Assembly: GCA_949825065.1 (NCBI GenBank)
Contig: OX463846.1
Location: 5,227,366 to 5,291,365, forward strand
Origin: Odontocerum albicorne
Lineage: Eukaryota; Arthropoda; Insecta; Trichoptera; Odontoceridae
Reading direction: 5' to 3'
DNA length: 64,000 nucleotides
In this document: in pieces, positions 11,551 to 23,639 of the stretch
How positions within the stretch are numbered: position 1 is the stretch's first letter
Layout of the letters: each line of letters starts with the position of its first letter
Notes under the pieces: generated by a model
Told to the model about the DNA's origin: nothing
The model's database searches: none
The model's input: the letters and a program-made list of their open reading frames with translations, nothing else
Position numbers and translations under genes: made by a program

Positions 11551-12450
11551 CAGAAGAGAACTCTGAGATGTTGACAAGTAGAACGAATGAATGAAGAAAG
11601 GCTAACAAAACAAATATGCATTGCAAATGTGAGTGGCAGGGGTGACTAAAGAAGACATAGGAAAGTGTGATTGAATTAAGTGTATAATATTTTGAAAGAA
11701 AGAAATGTAAAAAGTCAGAGAAATGTGAAAGAGGCAATGGATTTTGTCGCGATGGTAGGATGGCGTTCTCTTCTCTCAGCCTACTCAAACAGGAGAAACT
11801 GTGTGGTTTTATGAATGCAGCTAGTTATTGCTTTTCGTGTGCATGATCACAATTTACTTCTAGAGATAAAACACATTGATATTCTCCTATTCAAACAGGA
11901 GAAACATTGATATTCATATTGATATTGATATTCTATATATTCACACATTGATATTCTACTTAAACAGGAGAAACCGTGTGGTATGTATGCAACTAGTTAT
12001 TGCTTTTCGTGTGCATGATCACAATTTACTTCTAGAGAGAAAACACATTGATATTCTCCTACTCAAACAGTAAAAACATTGATATTCTCATTGATATTGA
12101 TATTCTATTGATATTGATATTCTATATATTCACACATTGATATTCTCCTACTCAAACAGGAGAACCCATGTGGTATGCATGCAGCAAGTTATTGGTTTTC
12201 GTGTGCATGATCACAATTTACTTCTAGAGAGAAAACACATTGATATTCTCCTACTCAAACAGTAAAAACATTGATATTATCATTGATATTGATATTCTAT
12301 TGATATTGATATTCTATATATTCACACATTGATATTCTCCTACTCAAACAGGAGAACCCATGTGGTATGCATGCAGCAAGTTATTGGTTTTCGTGTGCAT
12401 GATCACAATTTACTTCTAGAGAGAAAAACACATTGATACTCTCAGAACTC

Positions 12451-12789
12451 GAACTTCTATGATCTTAAAGACTTTAATAAATAAATACATAACACCAAAA
12501 TGTGGTTTCTAATTCAGTTCTGGAATAAAACACAACTTTTCTACTTCATGACATACACCTTTCGCATTTTCAATATATTCTTAGATAACTTCTTCAGCCT
12601 CTATATCCTAATCTTTCCTCCAATGTACGAGTATATCTATACATTCTTCCCTTTTGATTCTTTTCAGCACAGTACTCTTCTTAATCGATCTATCCTTAAG
12701 CGTCCCGGGAACAGTCTCATCCAACCATAATCTGTTCTATCTTCTGCTACTACTTTTGCTGTTCATGTATTTTGTAAGTCTTTTAACAG
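12451..12789. other. Unassigned sequence
   Basis: Pyrimidine-rich on the plus strand. On the minus strand it may continue the decayed coding-like region at 12790-13117 through further frameshifts, but I cannot support a frame. Confidence 0.35.
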
Positions 12790-13117
12790 TTATTTTCCCT
12801 TCATGCTCAAACTACCACAAAGTGGCCCTAGTTCACATTTAAAAACCTTACTCCATATTGTGTGATATATCTTCTCGTCACGTTTTATTCTCATGTCAAG
12901 TATTTTTACACTATTTGACTCCTTTTATTTTCTTCTCGTCAACGTTTATCAACATTGTCACTAATATACTATTGTTAAGCGCAATTTGATGGTTTCGACT
13001 TTTCTTTCTTTCCAATAGTGCGTTTGTCTCGTATCTTCCTCCGTAATACGCCTTGGTGTATTTTAAATTTACCACAACAGCTCTAAATTCTTCCAATTGT
13101 CTTGTTTTGGAAGACAT
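12790..13117 (-). pseudogene. Unrecognised coding-like remnant
   Basis: A minus-strand frame at 12911-13117 (68 codons, begins MSSKTRQLEEFRAVVV, with YYGGRYETNALLERKK) is followed, with a one-frame shift near 12912, by a second open stretch down to the stop at 12790 (contains RIKRDEKIYHTIW and CELGPLCG). Together they have the charged, non-repetitive composition of real protein, unlike the surrounding AT-rich frames. I do not recognise the family. It could be an ORF of a retroelement or a captured gene fragment. Confidence 0.4.
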
Positions 13118-13206
13118 TTCTATGCATTTTTCTTTTCGTGATTGAAATTTTTTTTACGTGGGATTTTTATTCAATTATTTTTATTTAATGTATTAAACTC
13201 TCATTG

Positions 13207-13310
13207 TACGAAGTACAGTCTGTTGTGTGGGTATTTCCATGTGCCAATATATTCTACCTAACCAGAAGGATATTAAAGATACCTTAAATGAATAGGAGTG
13301 AAAAAAACTC
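13207..13310 (-). mobile_element. SINE1 3' tail (partial)
   Basis: Minus-strand SINE1 tail: CGAAGTACAGTCTG, then the CATGTGCCAATA block and the CTAACCAGAAGGATATTAAAG block. The tRNA-like head is not present. Confidence 0.65.
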
Positions 13311-13974
13311 TTTACCAATGTAAAATTGCCAATTTGGCCATAGAGCTCGTCCATTATTTATTTAAACACATATTCTATATGGTGACATTAAAGCGCATAA
13401 ACGTGTTGACATACGAGTATATATTCCACTTGAACGTAATTTTTCATGTCTTCTGCTAAAAAGAACGCAAACTTATTTTAATCGTTACAATGAATAGGTA
13501 TGTAACGCAACATACCTGATGGTATGTTGCGTTAATAACTGCAACAAGAGCATTAAGTTTAACCCTTCGCATGTCAGAGTTGTAGAAAATAAACTAAAAG
13601 ATTACTTCTCAAAAGCTTTTTTAAAATGTAGTATACATATATACTTCAAGTATTTTCGATTCAAGTGAGCCTTTAAATCTCGATAGGGCTGAAGAAAGTG
13701 AAATCAGGAAAGAAACACATGACAAGTGTTTTTTAAATCCCTTTTTTAAGAAGTGACTGGTTCAAGTTTTTTTCGATTCGGGCAGTAAAAGATGGCGTAA
13801 TAAAGAATGGATAATTGAAGGTCTTTGGGCATCTCTGTTGGAAAGAGGCTGTATTGTTAAAGATATATTAGAGTATTCATTCTTTTAAAGTAAAGTTTCG
13901 CCTTTCATACATGTATACTATTCTTAATTTACACTTTTGTTTATGAATAGTCAGTCAACCGAATTATTTCAGCC
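13311..13974. other. Unassigned AT-rich sequence
   Basis: Contains a short inverted pair, GTAACGCAACATACC/GGTATGTTGCGTTA (13502-13533). Otherwise nothing recognised. Confidence 0.45.
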
Positions 13975-14312
13975 AACTATTTTTTTGTTTCATAATAAAT
14001 TATATTCAGTATGACCGTGTTTTGTTTTATAATAAATGATATTCAGTATGACCGTGTTTTGTTTTATAATAAATTATATTCAGTATGACCGTGTTTTGTT
14101 TTATAATAAATGATATTCAGTATGAACGTGTTTTGTTTTATAATAAATAATATTCAGTATGACCGTGTTTTGTTTTATAATAAATGATATTCAGTATGAC
14201 CGTGTTTTGTTTTTAATAAATGATATTCAGTATGAACGTGTTTTGTTTTGTAATAAAATATATTCAGTATAGCCGTATTTGGTTCAATAATAAATTATAT
14301 TCCGTATGACCG
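13975..14312. repeat. Tandem array, 37-bp unit, about 8-9 copies
   Basis: CAGTATGACCGTG recurs every 37 bp (14007, 14044, 14081, 14118 and on), each followed by TTTTGTTTTATAATAAAT. The last two units are diverged. A/C variants (GACCGTG or GAACGTG) alternate irregularly. Confidence 0.92.
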
Positions 14313-14614
14313 TGTTATGAATTGGGCGAAGCAAAAAAGTCCCCTTAAATGAAAATTAAAACATTGACTTACGTAAAGGAAAATATAAACACATAATTAA
14401 ATTTTGACTGAAATTGTTTTAACATAACCACAATTTTATTAAAAAAATAACTTATTTAACTTTGAAAAATTTCAAAATGATATAAACTTGAAAACAATAG
14501 AAATTACACCACCGGCTTACATGCGAGAAAAAATTACGTAAAAGCAATTATTTTTCGTTACCAGATTTTAAATTAAGGTTAAATGTGAAATATTTACAAT
14601 AGAATATTATGCTT

Positions 14615-14728
14615 GACTAGATGTATGGATGTGGACGGGGAGAAATGTTCGTGTTTTGACAGAAAAGTTTGGCGAACTGTTATCTCTGCCTACCCTGCAA
14701 GAGATGCGGTGCGATGATATGTATGTAA
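14615..14728 (+). pseudogene. Non-LTR family A 3'-terminal coding fragment
   Basis: Plus-strand reading gives CFDRKVWRTVISAYPARDAV, the C-terminal signature of family A-type RT proteins ('W-x2-V-x-SAYP'). Nothing upstream is preserved. Confidence 0.7.
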
Positions 14729-14977
14729 GTAAATGTTGGCAATAATAATAAATATAACAAACACAATATCTAGTTGAACTCTTCTTTCAAAAGATTCCAT
14801 ATTAATACACATTTATTTTTACCATCTTACAAAAAGAGATAAGAAGTCCATATTAATCCTCAATATATGGTTATACTCGAGATAAGTTATTAAATATCGT
14901 AGGCATTAATTAATGTACAACCAGCAGAGGGGTTCCTTTTAAAAGAAAATATTTAATAATAAAAGGACATTTAATAT

Positions 14978-15032
14978 GGTGCCATTTAGAGAACCAATTC
15001 TCTTCAAGGGCGCTCTAACTCAGGAAGCGCAT
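14978..15032 (-). mobile_element. SINE2 partial copy
   Basis: Minus-strand SINE2 core: GGTGCCATTTAGAG, TCTTCAAGGGCGCTCTAACTC. The same core occurs at 34271-34325 and 42491-42545 (-) and, with its tRNA-like B box (GGTTCAAATCCCGAG), at 18388-18470 and 54540-54625 (+). Confidence 0.65.
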
Positions 15033-15039
15033 TTCATCC

Positions 15040-17560
15040 AAGAGTAGCTATGAAGTAGTGCCTTTACTGCGTTTTACTTAAAATACTTGAGTAGCATGCT
15101 ACTTTCGATTTAAAAGTACATGTGACAGTGATATTTAGCAGCTTAAACTACTTTGCATTTTCGTTAAAAGGATATAATAGTAATGCTAAGTTAAGTTTAC
15201 TTCTTAAAGGATATTTATCAGTTAACTCCTGAAATCACATTTTAATCTAGTCCTTGATTTAAAAATAATGACATATTTCCAAAAAAGTCAAAAAAAAGTA
15301 TGAAGGAAAGAATTTCAAATATGTAACAACATTGTCTGTTCACAGAGCAAAGTACTGAAGAGCTTTAAGAGAGGGAATGTTGTGTATACGTTCACAAAAG
15401 CCAACTTTTCGGTTATAAAACGCAAAGCCGTTTTTTCTTTTACGGAGGTATGCGGTAGTCCCATATTCTATCACACTGTCTCAAAAAAAATATAGGCCCC
15501 TTATAGTGAAACTCTATGCTCGTAAAAAATTGGATTCAGTCATACTTTGATGAAAGAGCCCCTCCTTTACTGGCACCGCATTATAGTGTGAAAAAGAAAG
15601 TGGTGGCACCGATACAAGGTAGATTTTACGGGCAGAGACGAATGTAAATTAAATTTAAAAAAAAAACAAAAAAAGGACCATTTATACTCAGACCACTTAG
15701 AAAGCCATTAAAAATTTAACAAGATCCAAGATTTTTTTCAAAAACAAAATTGAGATATCTCTAAAACTATCGGTAAATATACAAAGTCGGAGTAGCCGAT
15801 GAAAAGGTACGAGTACTCTTGGATAATGTGTTGATGAATTTTATGTCCATGGATCCCATTGTACGAGTAAGGGGACTTTTAATATAAACAACAGCATCCT
15901 TTTAAGTGTAACGCCAGCATCATGATGAGCTTAAGATCCTGAAAAATTATTATATTTACCATCCGATGAAAGTTAAAATTCATATGCATAGTAAAGATAA
16001 CAACCACCGGAACTGGCAGTATAAACCAAATAACATAATTGGTATTATAATAGTGACCCGTCAACAAAAAGAGTTTTCATTACTCTTGCTTCTTTCAGTT
16101 TCCTACCTTTAAACGATTTATTCATATGAAGTTAAAATTTTCAATGAAACAAAAATCAAGCCATAATTTTCACATCAAACACTTAATTCCTTTGATTTCT
16201 TTAGTGATAAGTTCGTATTTTCTTTGACGAGATGCAGGAGTGGTATTGGGTGCGGTAAAATGTTCGATTTAATAAAATCGACTCCATTATCATGATAATA
16301 TGTTATAGCTCGGGGTGAACCTTGGTCTTCTAAAAGAGTATTTTTCTAGTTTGTGATTCTCGTCATAAACTTTCAACTCTCCGTTCATATCTTCACATTA
16401 TCCATTCATCAAAGTTTTAGTCTGACAGCGCTCCTTTTCTGGGGTCTGTATGACAAGATAGAAAGTTTCCTTAAAACTTTCATAAAGATGATCTTTTCTC
16501 ATTTTCCTCTGAGCGGGGAACGAACTGCCGCAACTTCTTAATTAGTCGGATTCTACAATTCAGCCGCCGCTGAAGTCGAAATAAACTCATATGTTAACAC
16601 CCGCTTGGAAGCACATATATTTTTTCCTCAGGTAAAATTACTTGAACGGCGTTCAAGTTCGAGTAAAAGCTATCGTCTCTTTTTAACAGAAGGTTGTAAT
16701 AATTTAAACAAATTATTTTTAACTCAAGTCGGGTCTTTCTTTCGAGATCATGGATCTGAGAACATCTCAGCCTCCGACCATAAGCTTCGTCATAGACGCG
16801 CTACAGTTCAACCACGCGCCGAATTGCAACTTTTCCATAAAATGCGCCAGTTCATTAATCAAGACGTGCTGAAAATTTCACATTCCATCGGAATAATCCT
16901 TTAATGTGTAACCCTGTGAATAAGCCCCTCTTATCTCAGCCGAAAGTATAAAATAAAGAGTGAATTGCTGATTAGAGAAAACCTCAACTATGACCGCGTG
17001 GTCGCAATATTTTTAAAATTGGGCTGCGAAATAGCCATCGTCTATAAGAAAAATCACCCGATTTCGCGGTAAGCAACAATGGTTGTAACTGACTAATTTA
17101 ACTCTCGCTTAATCTCCTGGAATCTCAAAATCCAACTTAATCAAACATTGTCCAGACCTGTGTTAACGTACGTACCGGAGTTCTATATATTTAGGTACAA
17201 AGTTAGATTAAGGGGTTTTCGATAGTTTTGAAGAAAAACATTCCGCAGAATATACCTGCTGCTTATAATTAATTGAGATGAATCGATCATGCTCTCGGTC
17301 CGACTTGGGCTACAAATATACTATGGTTATCCTGTGGTACAGAAAAATTGAGTCAACAAGGCCATCCACAGAGCTTGAGTTGCCTTGGAAGAAGTCATTT
17401 AATTCTCCTTATACGTGCAAAAGTGTCGGTTTCTCTCAACGGGTTCTCTATCATCAGGGTCTCGTCAATTTATTAGCAGGTGAACTAAGCTCAGGTGAGG
17501 TTGACTTTTAGGTTGCTAGGATTGTGGTGCAGCTCCTTATGTCAAGTCCAATTTATAACA
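15040..17560. other. Large unassigned region, locally less AT-rich
   Basis: No recognisable element. From about 16480 to 17520 the base composition is visibly less AT-rich than the surroundings and holds frames of 99 (16605-16904, Arg/Ser-rich, contains RHRRATVQPRAELQ) and 77 codons (17278-17511). Neither shows a domain I know, and flanking stops prevent extension. It may be decayed element sequence or chance. Confidence 0.4.
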
Positions 17561-17785
17561 ACGATGTGGGGAGACAAAAAGTATATTAGGGTTTGGATTC
17601 TTATACTGTATGTAGGAAGCTCACTCTTCAAGGAAGGGTCTGCTCAACGATGTGAGGTAGCGTAGAATACGAGGAAGGCCAAAGCTAAGATGGCTGGAGG
17701 GTGTAACAGAGAACAGCCGTAAACTGAGAAGGAGAAGGGATGCTCCTGAGAGATACGCGACAGATAATACAGTAGACAATTAAAG
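17560..17785 (+). pseudogene. Retroelement C-terminal fragment
   Basis: Plus-strand reading contains RIRGRPKLRWLEGVTE followed by NSRKLRRRRDA. This is the 'RGRP-x2-RW-x-DGV' pattern at the C-terminus of many endonuclease-RT non-LTR proteins. Stops occur upstream. Too short to place in families A-H. Confidence 0.5.
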
Positions 17786-18387
17786 TCTATCCCAATCAAG
17801 ACCAATCATGAATCTGTTCTTTTAGAGATAATATGTGTTTTTATTATTGATAGAAAAAGTTGATTCAATGTGTTATCTCGATGCTTGACACACAATGTTT
17901 ATCAAGAGAAAAGGGAGGCAATTCATCATGAGAAAAGAACAATTAAATGTTTTCACAGTAGTGTTCTGTCCCATATCTTCTTTTATTTGTATTACTATCG
18001 ATTATTTTGCAGATATTTTAAGTACCTTCAACTACTTCTACTGCTATGACGTAACATACCATCGAAGTCCAGGACAGATATTTCTATGCAACTCTGTCTT
18101 GAGCATTGTTGCGCCATTTAGAAACATTCAAAAGCACTGCGTCATTCCTCAACGAGTTCTCTCCCGTGGTTCAGAGACCACCTCGGAGCATTTTTCTCGA
18201 GAATCAGTCTAGATGTCTTGAATTCGGGATTATAAAATCATTACATTACATGCACTACACTCGATCTAATGCCGAATATGTTATTATGACATATTAGACG
18301 ATCTAGGTAGTTTTTTTTTGGTTCGTCTTCCCTTGGTAAGTTTTCGACTTACACTCGACTTTTTTGCATTACTTTATAATCTGTCAT
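17786..18387. other. Unassigned sequence
   Basis: Holds a 105-codon frame (17895-18212) and an overlapping 63-codon frame (18106-18297) without recognisable motifs. I do not call a gene. Confidence 0.45.
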
Positions 18388-18470
18388 AATAGTGAGCTCA
18401 AATCCCGAGTAAAAACGCCCTTGAGTAGAGTCTTATTTCTAAACGGAGCTTTATAAATAGTATTTGTATC
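18388..18470 (+). mobile_element. SINE2 copy
   Basis: The B-box-like GAGCTCAAATCCCGAG is followed by GCCCTTGAGTAGAGTCTTAT and the tail AAACGGAGCTTTATAAATAG. The closest relative is 54540-54625. Confidence 0.65.
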
Positions 18471-18498
18471 TACTCTAAGCCAGGCTTTTATTTTTGTA

Positions 18499-19056
18499 AA
18501 GGGTCTTTCAAAATGAGCTGTTTTTTTATTCAATTTTTTTTAATTCTTAAATATAACACACAATTTGCTTTGATTTTATAAACCTTTTATTAATCATTGA
18601 AGTATAATGTATGACATTTAAACACAAAAAAAAACAGTATCCGCCAAATATCCACCTCTTGCAGCTCCACAGATGTCCACTCTTTTGTAAAAAAAATCGA
18701 TGACATTTTGGCATAATTGCGGTTCTAACTCACAAATAACTCGAATAATTTCCTTCTTCAGCTCAGAAATTGATTGGCGGTAATTTTTTTGGGGGGACCT
18801 GGTTTTTCACGTAACCCCAGAGAAAATAGTCCAACGGTGTCAGATCACATGATGTTGGTGGCCAATTAACATCACTGTTTCCGAAGATCACATAAAATAA
18901 TTCAACAATTTGAACGCGATGTTGTATTGTATACGACTTCATTTTTATAAATGTCATACATTACACTTCTCAAATGTCACAAGACCCAAACAAGTTCGCT
19001 ACGCCATCTGTGTTTTATCCAAAAAATAAAAATCCCGCTCAATTTGAAAGACCCTT
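18499..19056 (-). mobile_element. Internally deleted mariner-like element, copy 1
   Basis: A 558-bp element bounded by inverted ends AAGGGTCTTTCAAA / TTTGAAAGACCCTT and TA dinucleotides at 18497-18498 and 19057-19058. On the minus strand a short N-terminal piece (IQHRVQIVELFY) is joined directly to the C-terminal transposase piece containing NWPPTSCDLTPLDYFLWGYV. The Asp in CDLTPLDYF corresponds to the third catalytic residue of the mariner DDD/E triad. The first two catalytic residues are in the deleted part. Further frameshifts follow. It cannot encode transposase but keeps both ends. Confidence 0.88.
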
Positions 19057-19165
19057 TATGTAAATTTGCCACAAGTTTTCCCTTAGTTCCTGATTGCATA
19101 TATAAATGCGTTCCTAGGCCTATGCCAAATAAAAACTTATAGATAATTATCACCAGGACGATCTC

Positions 19166-19478
19166 TATGGCCAAATTGGTAAGACACTTATTTCCACCCG
19201 AATGTTTCGGGTTCGATTTTAAATGGTATCCGAAAAAAATTTATCCCAGTCTGATAAAAGAGTTCCTCTAGTTACAATACTTATACGCTCTAGATATGCG
19301 CAAGTGTTGTAACACTTACGTCCGGTAGCGTATTACTTAGAGGTGGGATTACCAAGTTCAAATTCCACGGTTCTAAACCCGAAGGCTCGATTAATGGACC
19401 AGAAGACAGTGTTAGGTCTCAACCGTGCCCTTCAATATGTCGAAATTACCAGTATGTACCAGTATCGGATATGTTGAA
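19166..19478 (+). mobile_element. SINE3 copy
   Basis: tRNA-like head (A-box-like TGGCCAAATTGGTAAGAC, B-box-like GGGTTCGATTTTA), then a body and the terminal block ACCGTGCCCTTCAATATGTCG. The same body and tail occur at 55205-55530 (-) and 59474-59715 (+). Confidence 0.65.
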
Positions 19479-20189
19479 GTATTCCATACGAATGAAAAAT
19501 TGTCAATTTAGATTGTTCAAATATTTTATGATACAATTCATGAAAAAAAAAATGGTTTCTCCTAACGTTTTGATCTAAACACAATGGTTTCTTTTTAATA
19601 TTCTTGGAAATTACGCGTAGGTAGAAAGCAACAAGACATTCATTGTAGTGAAAACCATAGAAATTATAGTTTTGTATATATTTTTGTATATACGAGTATA
19701 AACCATAGAATTAGAATTTTTTTGTACTTTTTTTCATGGAGATATTGTTTTAAAAATTGAGACGCAATAAAACATCCATGTATAGTATGTGACAAAAGTA
19801 ACACCTGAGATTCATAAAGTTCTTTTAAGACTAGTTAATTTAGATATTTATTTAAAAAGTTATACAGCTTTTTTAATATTGACAGCTTTTTTAATATTGA
19901 CTTTTTTAATATTGCCAAAGATTAATCTTCAAAAAATTAGAGCAATATGGAATATTAATATACAATAAAAGGCAATTACCTGATTTCACAGACAATATAG
20001 GGAGATGAAAAAAAAAATACAGAAGAGAATGACGCAAGAAACGGATGAGGCACAGGTAAGTCTACGTGGTATTATTTTTGAATTTTTTTTTTTCAATTTA
20101 AAAATCTACGTAAGGCATGGATTTCAATTAGTATCTCAAGAGTTACGAGATATATCGAACGGTGTAGCGTAATGTACTGGAACCAGGTA
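19479..20189. other. Unassigned AT-rich sequence
   Basis: Contains a short direct duplication (TTTTTTAATATTGACAGC, 19867-19900). No gene seen. Confidence 0.5.
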
Positions 20190-20430
20190 GAATCAAAATC
20201 TGCAAATAATGATAGTCAACATCAGAATTTTAGCACTTAATTTATGTACAGAAGTGGTCGTGGAAAAATACTAAAATAAGTTGTAGTAATGCGTATACCA
20301 AGAAAAATACACGAGGTGACAATGAAGAATGATATGTTAAGTAAGATGAAAAAGAGCACTCTGAGATGGTTTGGACATGTTACATACATAGCACGAAGGA
20401 ATGAAGAAATATTAATAAAACAAATGTAGA
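20190..20430 (+). pseudogene. Non-LTR family A fragment
   Basis: Decayed plus-strand copy: AAATCTGCAAATAATGATAGT and, further on, AAGAGCACTCTGAGATGGTTTGG, which encodes KSTLRWFGHV. Frames are broken throughout. Confidence 0.65.
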
Positions 20431-20461
20431 TGTGCGTTCACTGAGAAAAAAAATGAGACAA

Positions 20462-20580
20462 CTTATGATAAAATACGATATGAAGCAATAATGAGGTGAG
20501 TGTGAACGATACGATATGAAGCAATAATGAGGTGAATGTGAACGATACGATATGAAGCAATAATGAGGGGAATGTGAACT
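20462..20580. repeat. Tandem repeat, 36-bp unit, about 3 copies
   Basis: ACGATATGAAGCAATAATGA occurs three times at 36-bp spacing (about 20474, 20510, 20546). It lies within family A-like sequence (the 'NEVI' region). Confidence 0.85.
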
Positions 20581-22479
20581 TAAGACTGATGTACTTGTAA
20601 AAAGACAATTCTGTCATTTTATCATCAAACCACAAACATGTGAAAAAAATCTACACAATGACTTAAATGAACGTGACTGGTCTGTTTATAATAGCTTTAT
20701 AAAAACATTGGCAATCTGTACTCAATACTTACCAGGCTTATAAATCAAAATATTTTGCAATCTTTGGCTAAAAACTTACGCAGTTTTTTAGTTCGAGCCA
20801 ACTATCCTGACTAGTAGTTAATAATATTTTTTAACGACCAATCCTCATAACACTACAATAAGCCATATATTGGAAAATATTTTGCTTTATGAGATTGGTA
20901 AGTAATGTATTAAATACAGTTTGGCAATGCTTTTGTAAAACGAAACAGACATGTTTTTTTTGCATTTAAGTGTCGAATTATTCTGTTATAAAATGGAGTT
21001 CTTCAATAGAAATACCAAATCATTTAATAAATAAAAATATGTACTTACGTACGTATGTAAGAATAGGTGTTGACATGTTTACGATTTGATATTTATATAA
21101 TTATTAATGTCATCGTTATGGTCTAGTGTTGTTAATATTGTTGACTTTGAAAAAAGTGAATTATTGTTAAATGGCTTAATTCAATTAAAAGGAAAGGATA
21201 CAATTGAAAAAAAAGCAGAGTACGCACAACTATTGAAGGCAACAACGTTAGAGGCAAATAGCAAAGCATACCGATGAGCGTCGTGCTGTACATGCTCATC
21301 AAATGCAAATCTTTAACAAGTGCAACAACAACAAAGACTGGTGAGGAACTCAATGATTTTGCGCTGCGGAAGCTCAACAAATGCGTAATTTTCGACAAGT
21401 GAAAGAAGAGTACAGATTAAAAAAGAAAGCAGTGAGCGTCGTGCTGTCAATTTCTCAATTACGCAGCTGTAAGATCTCCTGACAAAATATTCTACTTTTG
21501 CTGCCATTAAAGAACTGTTATTCTTAAAGATAAAAACTAATCACAACGTCAGTTCTTTTTTTTATGAAGTTGTTGAATGATTCAGCTTTGGCGGACTGCC
21601 AACACTTTAAAATAAACATTCGTTTTTATAACTTTTCCAGCAGTTTTTATTTTTCAGCCTTTCAGCTTAGCAAGTCAATATACATCTCGAGATTTTTCAC
21701 AATTAACAGCTAGTATTATATAACATATATTTTTGAAAATAACAAATATTCTGTTATGGCTTTGCCAAACGTTAATCTTCAAAAAAATAGAGCAATAATA
21801 ACATTCACTCAGTTAAATAAAATAAAAGCAACAATATAACAGTTCTTCAGTTAAGTAAAATAACAGGTAGATTTTTCTATTTTCAGGGGTATTTATTGAT
21901 CAGATAAATGCCTCAGGATAGGGATTGGTAACATATGTGGGCTGGAGTGATTTTTTAAGGGAAAATTAGCACAGTAATCAATTAATTACAAAAACAAACT
22001 TTGTTTTGTTACGTGAAAAGGTTTTCAACCCCTTTTGTAGGCAAACATAAATACCGTACATCCTTGCAAATACGAATACTTTTATTTCGTATCAAATTAT
22101 ATTATTGTTTGAATATTTAATAATATTTTGCGCTGTTTTGTTACTTATTTAGTCACCTATATAAGAGGTGAATTGGAGTGATGGAGCAAAATATCGAGAT
22201 ACTAAAAAGAGATTGATCTAAATCCTTTTTTTTTCATTGCGCAGATATCTGGACTCTCGAGCTAAAGTCCTTGGGATTCTTTTTCGATTTTGGGAATGCT
22301 GCCCCTTTTTACAGCATACATTTTATAAACCCCCCCACCCAAGTCAGTCAATATAGTATATTATTTAAATCAGAAAACGAATAATATTTTAACTTCAAAT
22401 AGCTGTGAGGTAAAATTAACTTTTCTGACATACAACTGTATTTGTAGGAAACATCTATTTGTATTATTTACCCCTTTCA
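20581..22479. other. Mostly unassigned; possible Helitron-type coding trace at 21230-21440
   Basis: At 21230-21440 two related repeats encode peptides of the type RRAVHAHQMQIF and AAEAQQMRNFRQ, reminiscent of the repeated Arg/Ala/Gln-rich leader of Helitron proteins. This is a resemblance only. The rest is AT-rich and unassigned. Confidence 0.3.
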
Positions 22480-22562
22480 CTTGCCTAGCACCCCCCTTTC
22501 GCCTACTTGCCTTCTAGCGCCCCCAAGGGGACGGACGGTAGCACCCACTTTGGGAAATACTG
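22480..22562. mobile_element. Possible hAT-type element terminus
   Basis: CCCACTTTGGGAAATACTG (22542-22560) is, inverted, CAGTATTTCCCAAAGTGGG, which resembles the CAG-G/T-x-TTCCCAAA ends typical of hAT elements. No partner terminus was found nearby, so only one end may survive. Confidence 0.35.
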
Positions 22563-22799
22563 GTCTTGAAGATAAACGTTCTTGAGATGAGGTGAGCTGA
22601 CAATTGCCCAGAATATTAAAAAAAAAATCAACGATCTAATAATCAAATAATATCATAATTGAAAACGAAACAGCGCCTTTCGTCAGTTGAGAATTCTGCG
22701 ATATTTCGGCCACGTTACTTGTATTACTACTAGCACTTACACAATAGAGAGAGACTTTACACTTATTTATCACATCGGTTTTCTCAATATAGCTATTTT

Positions 22800-23052
22800 T
22801 TTTTAATTTCTCATTCAGTATTCTTACCCGCTCGATTCCCCTCTTAAGTCTTCCATTGTCTGAGAAAATATAACCTAAATAGCAGAATTCCTAAACTTGC
22901 TTTATATCATTGTTCGTCCATACTTTGCATTTTCTTTCCCCATCATACTTTTCTATCACCATAACATTGCTTTTCTCAACATATCTATTTCTTCACTTTC
23001 TCATGCAATATTCTTATCCAACTCTGTAATTCATCTTCATTGCTCACCATAT
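22800..23052 (-). pseudogene. Non-LTR family A fragment (A part of B/A composite)
   Basis: Minus-strand sequence begins right after a family B 3' end (23053). It reads SNEDELQSWIRILHEKV, the segment just downstream of the RT catalytic box, and then EFCYLGYIFSDNGRLK-like codons with stops. The same B-A junction occurs at 32645. Confidence 0.75.
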
Positions 23053-23490
23053 GTATTTATTTATTTAAAACTTCATTGCAAATACAATATAGTGGATTTA
23101 TTGGCGGGTGGAATTCTATTCCAACCAACCAGACAAAAGTTAATAAAGCAAGTTACATCGTCGTAAAAAATATTCACATGATTATTCATATTTATGAAAT
23201 TTATGAATATATACATATAAAAGTAAAAGTGATATATAATCAATCAAAGGAAACGGGAAGAATGGGGGAGAGGAATGATAAATTAGGAATGAAAAAAAGT
23301 GTTTTTCAGTCGCTTCTTAAAGCATGCCAAGGACGGAGAGAGTCTAACATGGGTCTGTAACTGGTCTCACTGCATGTACAGTTAAGAACGACGTAAACGA
23401 AGAAAAGCGGTGAATTGGGAAGTCCAATAAATAATGGCTGTCTCAACGTAAGTCCACGCTCTTAAAGACGCTGGAAATTCCCGGCAAGAC
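23053..23490 (-). pseudogene. Non-LTR family B 3' end, copy 1
   Basis: Minus-strand family B 3' UTR with an AAATAAATAAATA tail at 23053-23066, the GGTTGGTTGGAA block, and decayed C-terminal RT codons up to about 23490. Clearly homologous to 38565-39456 and 43128-43898 but more diverged. Confidence 0.8.
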
Positions 23491-23639
23491 AAGAAGGTGT
23501 TTGTACTAGGAAGGAAAGACGAAAAGTGAATCCAAAATGGATCCCTAACACTTTAGGCAGATATAATTAAAAAAATGTGAAACTCAATTTACTTGAAGAA
23601 TGCTGCAGATATGATGAGGACAATAGGAAATCAATTTTT

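Larger units (their letters stand above)
10611..12450 (+). repeat. Composite satellite: 471-bp unit plus about 190-bp derivatives
   Basis: GAAGAGAACTCTGAGATG starts units at 10611, 11082 and 11553, exactly 471 bp apart and nearly identical. The first about 235 bp of each unit is a family A 3' end (ERMNEESLTKQI ... LLSAYSNR). The rest is minisatellite built from CATTGATATTCTCCTACTC- and AACAGGAGAAAC-type motifs. After about 11975 the array continues as shorter units of about 190 bp carrying TTTCGTGTGCATGATCACAA, with no RT part. Frames of 81 and 99 codons on the minus strand repeat identically in successive units and are not genes. Confidence 0.92.

Noticed and set aside
10607..11788. Repeated 79-99-codon minus-strand frames
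   Set aside because: They recur identically in each 471-bp satellite unit and are antisense to the family A 3' end.
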